NCBI RefSeq assembly: GCF_003852515.1
Contig: NZ_QAJK01000123.1
Span: forward strand, 13,351-69,965
Source: Variovorax sp. KBW07
Lineage (GTDB): Bacteria; Pseudomonadota; Gammaproteobacteria; Burkholderiales; Burkholderiaceae_C
Length of the DNA: 56,615 nucleotides
Reading direction: 5' to 3'
Shown here piece after piece: positions 49,566 through 56,615 of the stretch. A model generated the notes under the pieces. The model was not told the origin of the DNA. It saw only the letters and a list, made by a program, of their open reading frames with translations, and ran no database searches. Position 1 is the first letter of the stretch. Every line of letters starts with the position of its first letter. A program made the position numbers and the translations under genes.

Positions 49566-50531
49566 ATGGCCAATTCCCCTTTGCCTGAAATGCGTCGCGT
49601 GGTGGTCCTGGGCACTGGCGGAACCATCGCCGGCAAGGCCGCAAGCAGCGGCGACAACATCGGCTACACAGCCGGGCAGGTGGACGTGGCCGACCTGCTG
49701 GGCGGCATCGAGGCGCCCGAAGGCGTGACGCTGGTGGCCGAGCAGGTGGCGCAGGTCGACAGCAAGGACATGTCGTTCGACATCTGGCAGAAGCTGGCGC
49801 AGCGCTGTGCACACTGGCTGGCGCAGCCCGATGTGGCGGGCGTCGTGGTCACCCATGGCACCGACACGCTGGAAGAGACGGCTTTCTTCCTGCATTCGGT
49901 GCTCGCGACGGCCAAGCCCGTGGTGCTGACCTGCGCGATGCGTCCGGCCACGGCGCTGGCGCCGGACGGGCCGCAGAACGTGCGCGATGCCATCGTGGTG
50001 GCGGCAACGGCCGGCGCCCGAGGCGTGACGGTGGTTTGCGCAGGCACGGTCCACGGCGGGGTCGACATCCAGAAGGTGCACACCTACCGGCTCGACGCCT
50101 TCGCTTCGGGCGATGCGGGGCCGGTCGGCTATGTGGAAGAGGGCGATGTGCGATGCGTCAGGCCGTGGCCGCAAGGGGCTGCGCTGTCAGCAGCAAAGGT
50201 GCTGGATAAGGCCGCGATTCAATGGCCGCGTGTCGAGATCGTCATGAGTCACGCCGGCGCGAGCGGCGCGCTCGTCGATGCGCTGCTGCAGGCGGGGAGC
50301 GCCGAGCCGGTGCGTGGGCTGGTCCTTGCCGCGACCGGAAACGGCACTCTGCACCACGCGCTGGAGGCAGCGGCGCTCAAGGCGCAAGACAGCGGGCTTG
50401 CGGTGTTGCGTGCCACGCGCTGCGCCAATGGCCGCATCCTGCCGAGGCCGGACGACCGGTTGCGCGACGCAGGCACGCTCACGCCGGTCAAGGCGCGTAT
50501 CGCGCTGATGCTGGAACTGCTGGGGAAATGA
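49566..50531 (+). CDS. Asparaginase
   Basis: Hydrolyses L-asparagine to aspartate and ammonia, 321 aa. The two catalytic Thr regions are LGTGGTIAGKAA near residues 16-27 and VTHGTDTLEETAFFL near 94-108, and a conserved Lys lies between the later strands. No signal peptide is present, so it acts in the cytoplasm (AnsA-like location), although the sequence layout is compatible with either class. It is divergent from lexA, and its start is 20 bp from a LexA box. It converges with adk. Confidence 0.92.
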   Translation: MANSPLPEMRRVVVLGTGGTIAGKAASSGDNIGYTAGQVDVADLLGGIEAPEGVTLVAEQVAQVDSKDMSFDIWQKLAQRCAHWLAQPDVAGVVVTHGTDTLEETAFFLHSVLATAKPVVLTCAMRPATALAPDGPQNVRDAIVVAATAGARGVTVVCAGTVHGGVDIQKVHTYRLDAFASGDAGPVGYVEEGDVRCVRPWPQGAALSAAKVLDKAAIQWPRVEIVMSHAGASGALVDALLQAGSAEPVRGLVLAATGNGTLHHALEAAALKAQDSGLAVLRATRCANGRILPRPDDRLRDAGTLTPVKARIALMLELLGK

Positions 50532-50561
50532 AAACCGCCCTGTCGAATTGTCGAAGGGCGG
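50531..50561 (-). terminator. Terminator of adk
   Basis: The stem CCGCCCT/AGGGCGG with an inner TCGA/TCGA pairing is followed on the minus strand by TTTT. It sits in the 43-bp gap between the convergent asparaginase and adk genes. Confidence 0.7.
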
Positions 50562-50574
50562 CGGGAACGTCAGG

Positions 50575-51249
<675 letters not shown>

Positions 51250-51308
51250 TTAGATTTTGTGTCGCGCCAAGCGTCGGCCCCATGGCTGGGCAAGGCGGAG
51301 TTGCATCG

Positions 51309-51314
51309 AGGATA
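51309..51314 (-). promoter_or_regulatory. Possible extended -10 promoter for adk
   Basis: TGCTATCCT on the minus strand lies 78 bp before the adk ATG, in the 136-bp gap after kdsB. No -35 is evident. Confidence 0.4.
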
Positions 51315-51367
51315 GCACGCGTGCCGTTGGGGATTTCCCCTTGTCTTCACTCGGGCGACGCGTCTGC

Positions 51368-52141
51368 TCAGGGGGCTGGCTTCGCTGCAAAGACGGCCCG
51401 CACGCGTGCCAGGTCTTCGGGGGTGTCGATGCCCGGCCCGGGTGCGACATGGCTCACATGCACCGCGATGCGGTGCCCGTGCCACAGCGCACGCAATTGT
51501 TCGAGTGCCTCCGTCGCTTCAACGGGGGACGGCGGCAGCGACGGAAACTTGCGCACGAAGCCCGCGCGGTAGCCGTAGATGCCGATGTGGCGAAGCGGAG
51601 CCGGGCTGGGCAGCACGGTCGGTGCCGCTCCGTTGGCGGAACCGTCGCGCCACCAAGGAATGGGGGCGCGGCTGAAATAGAGGGCGTGGCCCTGCGCGTC
51701 GAGCACGGCCTTCACCACGTTCGGGTTCATGAAGTCGGCGATCGAATCGATCTCGTGGGCGGCCGTGCTCATTGCGGCTTGCGGATGCGCGGCCAGTTCG
51801 GACGCCACGGCGTCGATCAGCGCGGGGTCGATCAGCGGTTCGTCGCCCTGCACGTTGACGACGATGTCGTCGCCGTCAAGGCCCAGTTGCTCGCAGGCCT
51901 CGGCCAGCCGGTCGGTGCCGCTGGGATGGTCCTGGCGCGTCAGGATGGCTTCGACGCCATGCGCCCGGCACGCTGAAATGATCGATGGATCGTCCCCGGC
52001 GACGACCACGCGCGCCGCACCCGATTCGCTGGCGCGCTGGGCAACGCGCACCACCATCGGCACGCCGGCGATATCGGCAAGCGGTTTGTTGGGCAGCCGT
52101 GTCGACGCCAGTCGCGCCGGCACCAGGACGGTGAAGCTCAC
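51368..52141 (-). CDS. kdsB: 3-deoxy-manno-octulosonate cytidylyltransferase (CMP-Kdo synthetase)
   Basis: Activates Kdo with CTP for LPS inner-core synthesis. The 257-aa protein starts at a GTG that overlaps the stop of the Trm112-like gene (GTGA). The N-terminal nucleotide motif is [20 protein letters not shown] (5-24). [13 protein letters not shown] near 95 holds the metal-binding Asp, and YFSRAPIPW and [11 protein letters not shown] follow. The lpxK-trm112-kdsB order is common in proteobacteria (ycaR-kdsB in E. coli). Confidence 0.96.
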   Translation of the reverse strand: MSFTVLVPARLASTRLPNKPLADIAGVPMVVRVAQRASESGAARVVVAGDDPSIISACRAHGVEAILTRQDHPSGTDRLAEACEQLGLDGDDIVVNVQGDEPLIDPALIDAVASELAAHPQAAMSTAAHEIDSIADFMNPNVVKAVLDAQGHALYFSRAPIPWWRDGSANGAAPTVLPSPAPLRHIGIYGYRAGFVRKFPSLPPSPVEATEALEQLRALWHGHRIAVHVSHVAPGPGIDTPEDLARVRAVFAAKPAP

Positions 52142-52320
52142 AGCCCCAACTCGTCGTCGGACAGCGTGCGGGCTTCGTTTTCGAGCAGCACCGGGATGCC
52201 GTCGCGCACCGGATAGGCCAGGCGCGCACTGCGCGAGCACAGCTCCTGCTTCTCCGGGTTCCAGGTCAACGGGCCCTTGGTGACAGGGCAGACGAGCAGT
52301 TCAAGCAGCTTGGTATCCAT
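52138..52320 (-). CDS. Trm112-like small protein (YcaR family)
   Basis: A 60-aa protein starting [18 protein letters not shown], the YcaR/Trm112 pattern, and ending DELGL. One cysteine pair position is kept (CPVT) and a lone Cys occurs in ELCS, so zinc binding is doubtful. The family often activates methyltransferases in other organisms; the bacterial role is unclear. Its 5' end overlaps lpxK by 20 bp and its stop overlaps kdsB by 4 bp. A TATCAT hexamer lies 6 bp before its ATG, within lpxK. Confidence 0.88.
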   Translation of the reverse strand: MDTKLLELLVCPVTKGPLTWNPEKQELCSRSARLAYPVRDGIPVLLENEARTLSDDELGL

Positions 52321-53323
52321 CGAGCGATGATAGCTTTGCGTCGAGCGCGATGAAGAATTCCGGGGCCGGCGCGAAGTGCAGCGGCACAGCCAGCGCGTCG
52401 GGTGCCTTGCGCCACAGCTTGACCGCGTCTTTCTCCGTGCAGACGAGGGGAAGGGTGGTGTCGGAGGGGCGCTGCCAGCCGTCGAAATCGTGGTGGTCGG
52501 GCAGCGCGATGGCCTCGGCCAGCGTGAGGCCGCGCGCACGCAGCATCTCGAAGAATGCCTCGGGCCGTGCGATGGCGGCCAGCGCGATCACTGGCTTGCC
52601 GACGAGGGTTTCCAAAGGGACGTGTTTCCCCTCGCTGGTCAATGCGTGCGATGCCAGTCGGCGGGTGGCCGTGTAGCCACCGGCGAATGCGGGGCGCTCG
52701 CCGCTGTGCAACACCAGGTCGCAGTGGCGCGGCCAGGCCTCGCGCAACGGGCCGGCGGGCAAGCGCCAGCCATTGCCGATGCCTCGGTCGTCGAACACGC
52801 AGATCTCGATGTCGCGGCCCAGCGCCAGGTGCTGCAGCCCGTCGTCGCTGACGATGACCTGGGTGGACGGATGGCGCGCCAGCAGGGCCCGCGCGGCTTC
52901 AATACGCTGCCGCGCTACGAACACCGGTGCATGCGTGGCGTGGCGGATCAGCGCGGGCTCGTCACCCACATCGCGTGGGTCGCTGTCGTTGAGCACTTCG
53001 CGGCAGTCGTCGGTGTGGCGTCCGTAGCCGCGCGACACCACGCCGACCTGCTGCCCACTGTCCTGCAGGTGCCGCACGACGGCCATCACGACCGGCGTCT
53101 TGCCGGCGCCGCCCGCGATCACGTTGCCGACGACGATCACGGGCACCGGCACGCGCTCGGTGCGCAGCCATCCCAATCGATAGAGCCAGCCGCGCAAGGC
53201 GAAGATCGCGGCGTAGAGCAGGGACAAGGGCCACAGCAGGCAGGCCAGCGGCCCGCGGTGCAGCCACGCGTCTTGCAGCCGCGACCCCGAGGCGCCGGTG
53301 GTGCCGCGGCCTTCGGAAGGCAC
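52301..53323 (-). CDS. lpxK: Tetraacyldisaccharide 4'-kinase
   Basis: Phosphorylates the lipid A disaccharide at the 4' position. The 340-aa protein has an N-terminal membrane-associated helix ([19 protein letters not shown], about residues 29-47). The Walker A is [18 protein letters not shown] near 65-82, the VSRGYGR motif near 97 and the [15 protein letters not shown] segment near 160. The start is a GTG immediately after the exbD stop (TGAGTG), implying coupling. The C-terminal 20 bp overlap the Trm112-like gene. Confidence 0.95.
   Translation of the reverse strand: MPSEGRGTTGASGSRLQDAWLHRGPLACLLWPLSLLYAAIFALRGWLYRLGWLRTERVPVPVIVVGNVIAGGAGKTPVVMAVVRHLQDSGQQVGVVSRGYGRHTDDCREVLNDSDPRDVGDEPALIRHATHAPVFVARQRIEAARALLARHPSTQVIVSDDGLQHLALGRDIEICVFDDRGIGNGWRLPAGPLREAWPRHCDLVLHSGERPAFAGGYTATRRLASHALTSEGKHVPLETLVGKPVIALAAIARPEAFFEMLRARGLTLAEAIALPDHHDFDGWQRPSDTTLPLVCTEKDAVKLWRKAPDALAVPLHFAPAPEFFIALDAKLSSLDGYQAA
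52327..52332 (-). promoter_or_regulatory. -10-like hexamer TATCAT inside lpxK, before the Trm112-like gene
   Basis: TATCAT on the minus strand is 6 bp from the Trm112-like ATG. It lies in the last codons of lpxK. The hexamer and gap equal those of the small membrane gene at 7940. Confidence 0.35.
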
Positions 53324-53764
53324 TCAGTGCCCGGCTTGCGCCGTCGACTGGGCTGCGAAAGTGATCTGCATGAGGCCGGCGCGGCGCGCGGCTTCCATCA
53401 CCGTCACGACGGCCTGGTGCGGGCTGCTCGCGTCGGCGCTGATGATCACCACGCTGTCCTTGCCGCCGGTGGCCGCGGCGGCGAGCGCTGCGGCCACGGT
53501 TTCGACGTTGCGGTCGGCAACGGCGGCCTTGTTGACCGAATAGCGCCCGTCGGCCGACACCGTCACGATCACTTCCTTCGGATAGTCGCGTTGCGCGTCG
53601 ACATCCGCCGTCGGCAGCCGCAACTGCATTTCGGTGAACTTGCTGTAGGTGGTCGACAGCATCAGGAAGATCAGCACCACCAGCAGCACGTCGATGAACG
53701 GGATCAGGTTGATCTCGGGCTCATCGCGCGAGCCGTGGCGAAACTGCATGCGGGCGCGGGTCAT
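53324..53764 (-). CDS. exbD: ExbD/TolR-family biopolymer transport protein
   Basis: Single-pass membrane partner of ExbB that couples the proton gradient to TonB-type transport. The 146-aa protein has a short cytoplasmic start, then NLIPFIDVLLVVLIFLML (residues 19-36), where the Asp is the conserved proton carrier. A periplasmic domain follows with KEVIVTVSADGRYSVN. ATG 53764 overlaps the exbB stop (ATGA). No tonB gene is adjacent. Whether it serves TonB, Tol or another system cannot be decided. Confidence 0.92.
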   Translation of the reverse strand: MTRARMQFRHGSRDEPEINLIPFIDVLLVVLIFLMLSTTYSKFTEMQLRLPTADVDAQRDYPKEVIVTVSADGRYSVNKAAVADRNVETVAAALAAAATGGKDSVVIISADASSPHQAVVTVMEAARRAGLMQITFAAQSTAQAGH

Positions 53765-54393
53765 TTCCGCAGCGCGTTCAGGTGGCGGGCGAAGCGCTCG
53801 CCGGACAGCTCGAGGTTCAGCAGGTATTCGTCGACGCGGCTGCGGAAGTAGCGCCAGAAGATCAGCGTGGGAATGGCCACGATCAAACCGAAGGCCGTGT
53901 TGTACAGCGCGATCGAGATGCCGTGCGCCAGCTGCGCGGGGTTGCCCGAGCCGACGGCTCCGCTGCCTGGCGACTGCGAACCGAAGATCTCGATCATGCC
54001 GATCACCGTGCCCAGCAGGCCGAGCAGCGGCGCGGCGGAGGCAATGGTGGCCAGCGCCGGCAGGTAGCGCTCCAGCTTGTGCGCGATGGTGCGGCCCGAC
54101 GCCTCCATGGCGGCGCGCAGGTCGTCTTCGGTGCAGCGCGGATTGGCGTTCAACGCCCGCAGGCCGGCGGCCAGCACCTGGCCGAGCATCGAGTTGCTTT
54201 CCAGCTTGGTCACGACATCGGGGCCGGGAATGGAGCCCCGCGACACGGTAATGGTCTCGTCGAGCAGCTTCGGCGGCAGTACCCTCACGGTCTTCAGACT
54301 CGTGAAACGTTCTATAACCAGCGTGAGCGCAATGACCGAACAGGCGAGCAATGGCCAGATAGGCCAGCCCGCGGCAACAATGATGGAAAACAA
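53761..54393 (-). CDS. exbB: MotA/TolQ/ExbB proton channel family protein
   Basis: Three-helix proton channel subunit of 210 aa. It starts at TTG 54393, preceded by GGAGG at 54400-54404 with a 6-nt gap. The first helix is about residues 3-23 (SIIVAAGWPIWPLLACSVI). The channel helices include IASAAPLLGLLGTVIGMIE near 118-136 and the NTAFGLIVAIPTLIFW stretch near 164-179. The longer open frame to 54480 lacks a ribosome site. It heads the exbB-exbD-lpxK-kdsB-adk run. Confidence 0.92.
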   Translation of the reverse strand: MFSIIVAAGWPIWPLLACSVIALTLVIERFTSLKTVRVLPPKLLDETITVSRGSIPGPDVVTKLESNSMLGQVLAAGLRALNANPRCTEDDLRAAMEASGRTIAHKLERYLPALATIASAAPLLGLLGTVIGMIEIFGSQSPGSGAVGSGNPAQLAHGISIALYNTAFGLIVAIPTLIFWRYFRSRVDEYLLNLELSGERFARHLNALRK

Positions 54394-54706
54394 GAAAATC
54401 CTCCGGCCCGTAGACTGCAAATGCGCGGCGATTATCCACTGAGCCCACCATCGCCACGCGGCTTGTTTTCGTGTCGGCAAGGACGCACAGATTCTGTGGA
54501 TAACTTTGTGATTAACCTGCTGCGCAACGCGTCCGAACCCGCATGGGACGGGCTTTCCGCTAGAACGACTGAATTTTGAGCAGCACTTTTTTCAATGAAA
54601 TCAATGGCTTGCACGAGAAACCGTGCGCCTGTCCCGTACCGGGGCCAAGGAACGGGGGCGACGCCGCCCGTTGTGGAAGAGTGGCATTGCGCCGAGCGTG
54701 CACTTC
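54394..54706. other. Intergenic region between exbB and xseA
   Basis: 313 bp between divergent genes. It holds the exbB ribosome site and a perfect DnaA-box-like 9-mer (TGTGGATAA at 54495-54503, TTATCCACA on the minus strand). It also holds an alternative in-frame start for xseA at 54623. I see no further gene. Confidence 0.6.
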
Positions 54707-56020
54707 ATGAACCTGCGTGACGCGAATTCCGCGCCCGGGCCACGCGTCTGGGCCGTGGGCGCCTTGTGCCGCGCGGTCGCCGATGCGCTCGATGCGCGCT
54801 TCAATCCGGTCGCGGTGCGCGGCGAGATCTCCGGTTTTTCGCGGGCGTCGAGTGGACATTGTTACTTTTCGCTCAAGGACGAGTCCGGCCAGTTGCGCTG
54901 CGCGATGTTCCGCCGCGCCGCCGGCCTGCTCGATTTTTCGCCGCGCGATGGTGACCAGGTCGAGGTGCGCGGACGCCTTGCGGTGTACGAGCCGCGCGGT
55001 GACCTGCAACTCGTGGTCGAAAGCCTGCGGCGTGCGGGGCAGGGGGCGCTGTTCGAGCAGTTCATGCAACGCAAGGCGCGCCTGGAAGCCGAGGGGCTGT
55101 TCGATCCGGCGCGCAAGCGGGCGTTGCCGGCCATGCCGCGCGCGGTGGGTGTCGTCACGTCGCTGGGTGCTGCTGCGCTGCATGACGTGGTCACGGCCCT
55201 GCGGCGGCGCGTGCCGCACATTCCGGTGGTACTGGCGCCGGCGGCGGTGCAGGGCGCCAATGCGCCGGCCGAGCTGGTGCGCGCGTTGCAATCGCTCTAC
55301 GCGCTCGAGCCTCAGGTCGACGTGATCCTGCTGGTGCGCGGCGGTGGCTCCATCGAAGACCTCTGGGCCTTCAACGACGAAACACTGGCACGCACCATCG
55401 TCCAGAGCCCTGTGCCGCTGATCAGCGGCGTGGGGCACGAGACCGATTTCACCATCGCCGATTTCTGCGCAGACCTGCGCGCGCCGACGCCCACCGCGGC
55501 GGCGGAACTGGTCAGTGCGCCGCGCGACCTGTGGCTCGGCGCGCTCGACTTGCTTGACGAGCGGCTCGGCGATGCGCTGGGCGGCCGGCTCGACGCGCTC
55601 GGGCAGCGTCTCGACCAGGCAGCGGGTCGCCTCGGAAGGCCCTCGAATCTTGTGGCTCGCCAGCAGCTTCGGCTGGCGCACCATGCACAGCGCCTTCAGT
55701 ACGCCGTGCTGTCGAGGCGGGAGCGCCTTGCGCAAGCCCCGCGCCTGATCGCAGCCGATTTCCCCCTGAAGTTCGAACGTGCCGTGGTGCAGCGGCGCGA
55801 GCGCCTGGAGCGCGTGGCCTTGCGCTTGCGGCTGCTTGATCCGGCCCTGGTCTTGCAACGCGGATATGCGTGGCTGACCGACCCGGGTGGCCGCGCCATC
55901 GTCAGCGCCCGACAACTGGCGCCCGGCGATGCCGTCGTGGCGCGGCTGGCCGATGGCGAGGTCGACCTGACCGTCAAGCCCGGCGATGCAACGGGAACGC
56001 GTCCGACGCGACCTCAATAA
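54707..56020 (+). CDS. xseA: Exodeoxyribonuclease VII large subunit
   Basis: Catalytic subunit of the ssDNA exonuclease ExoVII. From ATG 54707 it is 437 aa. The N-terminal OB fold has VRGEISGFSRASSGHCYFSL near residues 36-55. The catalytic core includes ILLVRGGGSIEDLWAFND near 210-227 and SGVGHETDFTIADF near 243-256, and a long coiled-coil follows. An in-frame start at 54623 would add 28 residues of basic, unconserved-looking sequence. The small subunit xseB is not in the window. sodB begins 50 bp downstream. Confidence 0.95.
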   Translation: MNLRDANSAPGPRVWAVGALCRAVADALDARFNPVAVRGEISGFSRASSGHCYFSLKDESGQLRCAMFRRAAGLLDFSPRDGDQVEVRGRLAVYEPRGDLQLVVESLRRAGQGALFEQFMQRKARLEAEGLFDPARKRALPAMPRAVGVVTSLGAAALHDVVTALRRRVPHIPVVLAPAAVQGANAPAELVRALQSLYALEPQVDVILLVRGGGSIEDLWAFNDETLARTIVQSPVPLISGVGHETDFTIADFCADLRAPTPTAAAELVSAPRDLWLGALDLLDERLGDALGGRLDALGQRLDQAAGRLGRPSNLVARQQLRLAHHAQRLQYAVLSRRERLAQAPRLIAADFPLKFERAVVQRRERLERVALRLRLLDPALVLQRGYAWLTDPGGRAIVSARQLAPGDAVVARLADGEVDLTVKPGDATGTRPTRPQ

Positions 56021-56028
56021 TTACTTCC

Positions 56029-56034
56029 TAGAAT
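56029..56034 (+). promoter_or_regulatory. Possible -10 (TAGAAT) for sodB
   Basis: TAGAAT lies 36 bp before the sodB ATG, right after the xseA stop. A good -35 is not visible at the standard spacing. Confidence 0.45.
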
Positions 56035-56070
56035 CCCTGATTCCCCACAACCAACCCACGAGAAAAAACC

Positions 56071-56615
56071 ATGGAACATGTGCTCCCACCCCTGCCGTAC
56101 GCTCTTGACGCACTGGCCCCCGAGTATTCGAAGGAAACCCTCGAGTACCACTACGGCAAGCACCACAACGCCTATGTCGTGAACCTGAACAACCTGCAGA
56201 AGGGCACCGAGTTCGAAGCCCTGACGCTGGAAGAGATCATCAAGAAGGCCAGCGGTGGCATCTACAACAACGCGGCCCAGATCTGGAACCACACCTTCTT
56301 CTGGAACTGCATGAAGCCGCAAGGCGGCGGCGCTCCCAGCGGCGCGCTGGCCAAGGCCATCGACGCCAAGTGGGGCAGCTACGACGCCTTCAAGGAAGCG
56401 TTCGTGAAGTCGGCCGTGGGCAACTTCGGCTCGGGCTGGACCTGGCTGGTGAAGAAACCCGACGGCTCGGTGGACATCGTGAACACCGGCGCCGCCGGCA
56501 CGCCGCTGACCACCGCCGACACGGCGCTGCTGACCGTGGACGTGTGGGAGCACGCGTACTACATCGACTACCGCAACCTGCGCCCGAAGTTCGTCGAGAC
56601 CTTCCTGGCCAAGCT
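56071..56615 (+). CDS. sodB: Superoxide dismutase (Fe), 5' part
   Basis: Converts superoxide to hydrogen peroxide and oxygen in the cytoplasm. The first 181 residues of about 193 are present; the window ends before the stop. The start is [20 protein letters not shown]. Metal ligands are visible as His in [10 protein letters not shown] near 27-32, His in [12 protein letters not shown] near 74 and Asp/His in [12 protein letters not shown] near 157-161. The Gln of AAQIWNH favours the iron type. The protein is complete apart from the cut end. Confidence 0.95.
   Translation, partial: MEHVLPPLPYALDALAPEYSKETLEYHYGKHHNAYVVNLNNLQKGTEFEALTLEEIIKKASGGIYNNAAQIWNHTFFWNCMKPQGGGAPSGALAKAIDAKWGSYDAFKEAFVKSAVGNFGSGWTWLVKKPDGSVDIVNTGAAGTPLTTADTALLTVDVWEHAYYIDYRNLRPKFVETFLAK

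Noticed and set aside
54401-54622. Replication origin near the DnaA box
   Set aside because: Only one box, no AT-rich unwinding region, and no dnaA, dnaN or parAB genes nearby.

Overview
The window is a GC-rich chromosomal segment from a betaproteobacterium, most likely Burkholderiales, family Comamonadaceae and Variovorax-like. This is inferred from gene order, strong G/C-ending codon use, frequent GTG/TTG starts and 4-bp stop/start overlaps; no 16S gene is present to settle it. It is mostly core chromosome. No insertion sequence, prophage, integrase or CRISPR array was seen.

Layout. (1) 180-3223: a small zinc-ribbon protein of unknown function, the PHA-granule regulator phaR, rimO, then two identical minus-strand tRNA-Leu(CAG) genes that arose by segmental duplication, each with its own terminator. 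(2) 3251-10990: RNase R with an awkward start, an SDR oxidoreductase, the NAD(P)HX repair enzyme nnr, a small membrane protein, dadA and an amidase. (3) 11201-26483: a long plus-strand block for translation and envelope biogenesis: rpsB, tsf, pyrH, frr, uppS, cdsA, dxr, rseP, bamA, skp, lpxD, fabZ, lpxA, lpxB, rnhB and a SpoU-type RNA methyltransferase. (4) 26623-33337: carA, an unrelated exported/membrane ORF, carB, a Kdo hydroxylase, greA and a DUF4149 membrane protein. (5) 33392-40179: a glycosyltransferase and yhbY on the minus strand, divergent from rlmE, then ftsH, folP, glmM and a GNAT acetyltransferase. (6) 40261-48670: a minus-strand run with an acyl-CoA dehydrogenase plus aminoglycoside-phosphotransferase-like kinase (a split version of the ACAD10/11 architecture), a Crp/Fnr regulator, an enoyl-CoA hydratase/isomerase, a 3-hydroxyacyl-CoA dehydrogenase, an MFS exporter, a D-2-hydroxyacid dehydrogenase and a hypothetical protein. 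(7) 48809-56615: lexA with two LexA boxes shared with a divergent asparaginase, then the minus-strand cluster exbB-exbD-lpxK-trm112-like-kdsB-adk, then xseA and the 5' part of sodB, which runs off the window.

How the genes fit together. Regions 3, 4 and 7 supply the outer-membrane pathway: isoprenoid carrier (dxr, uppS), phospholipid (cdsA), lipid A and Kdo (lpxD, lpxA, lpxB, lpxK, kdsB, Kdo hydroxylase), barrel assembly (bamA, skp) and quality control (rseP, ftsH). Region 6 looks like a catabolic module for fatty or substituted acids.

The less ordinary signals are regulatory and repetitive. Several genes have a -10-like hexamer only 6-8 bp from the start codon, suggesting leaderless mRNAs. 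Three coding sequences contain a 17-bp GCTAT-N7 mini-palindrome. A 45-bp intergenic repeat occurs twice. The tRNA-Leu duplication appears to reach the rimO stop codon. An ORF is inserted between carA and carB. I found no convincing wholly new defence or mobile system.
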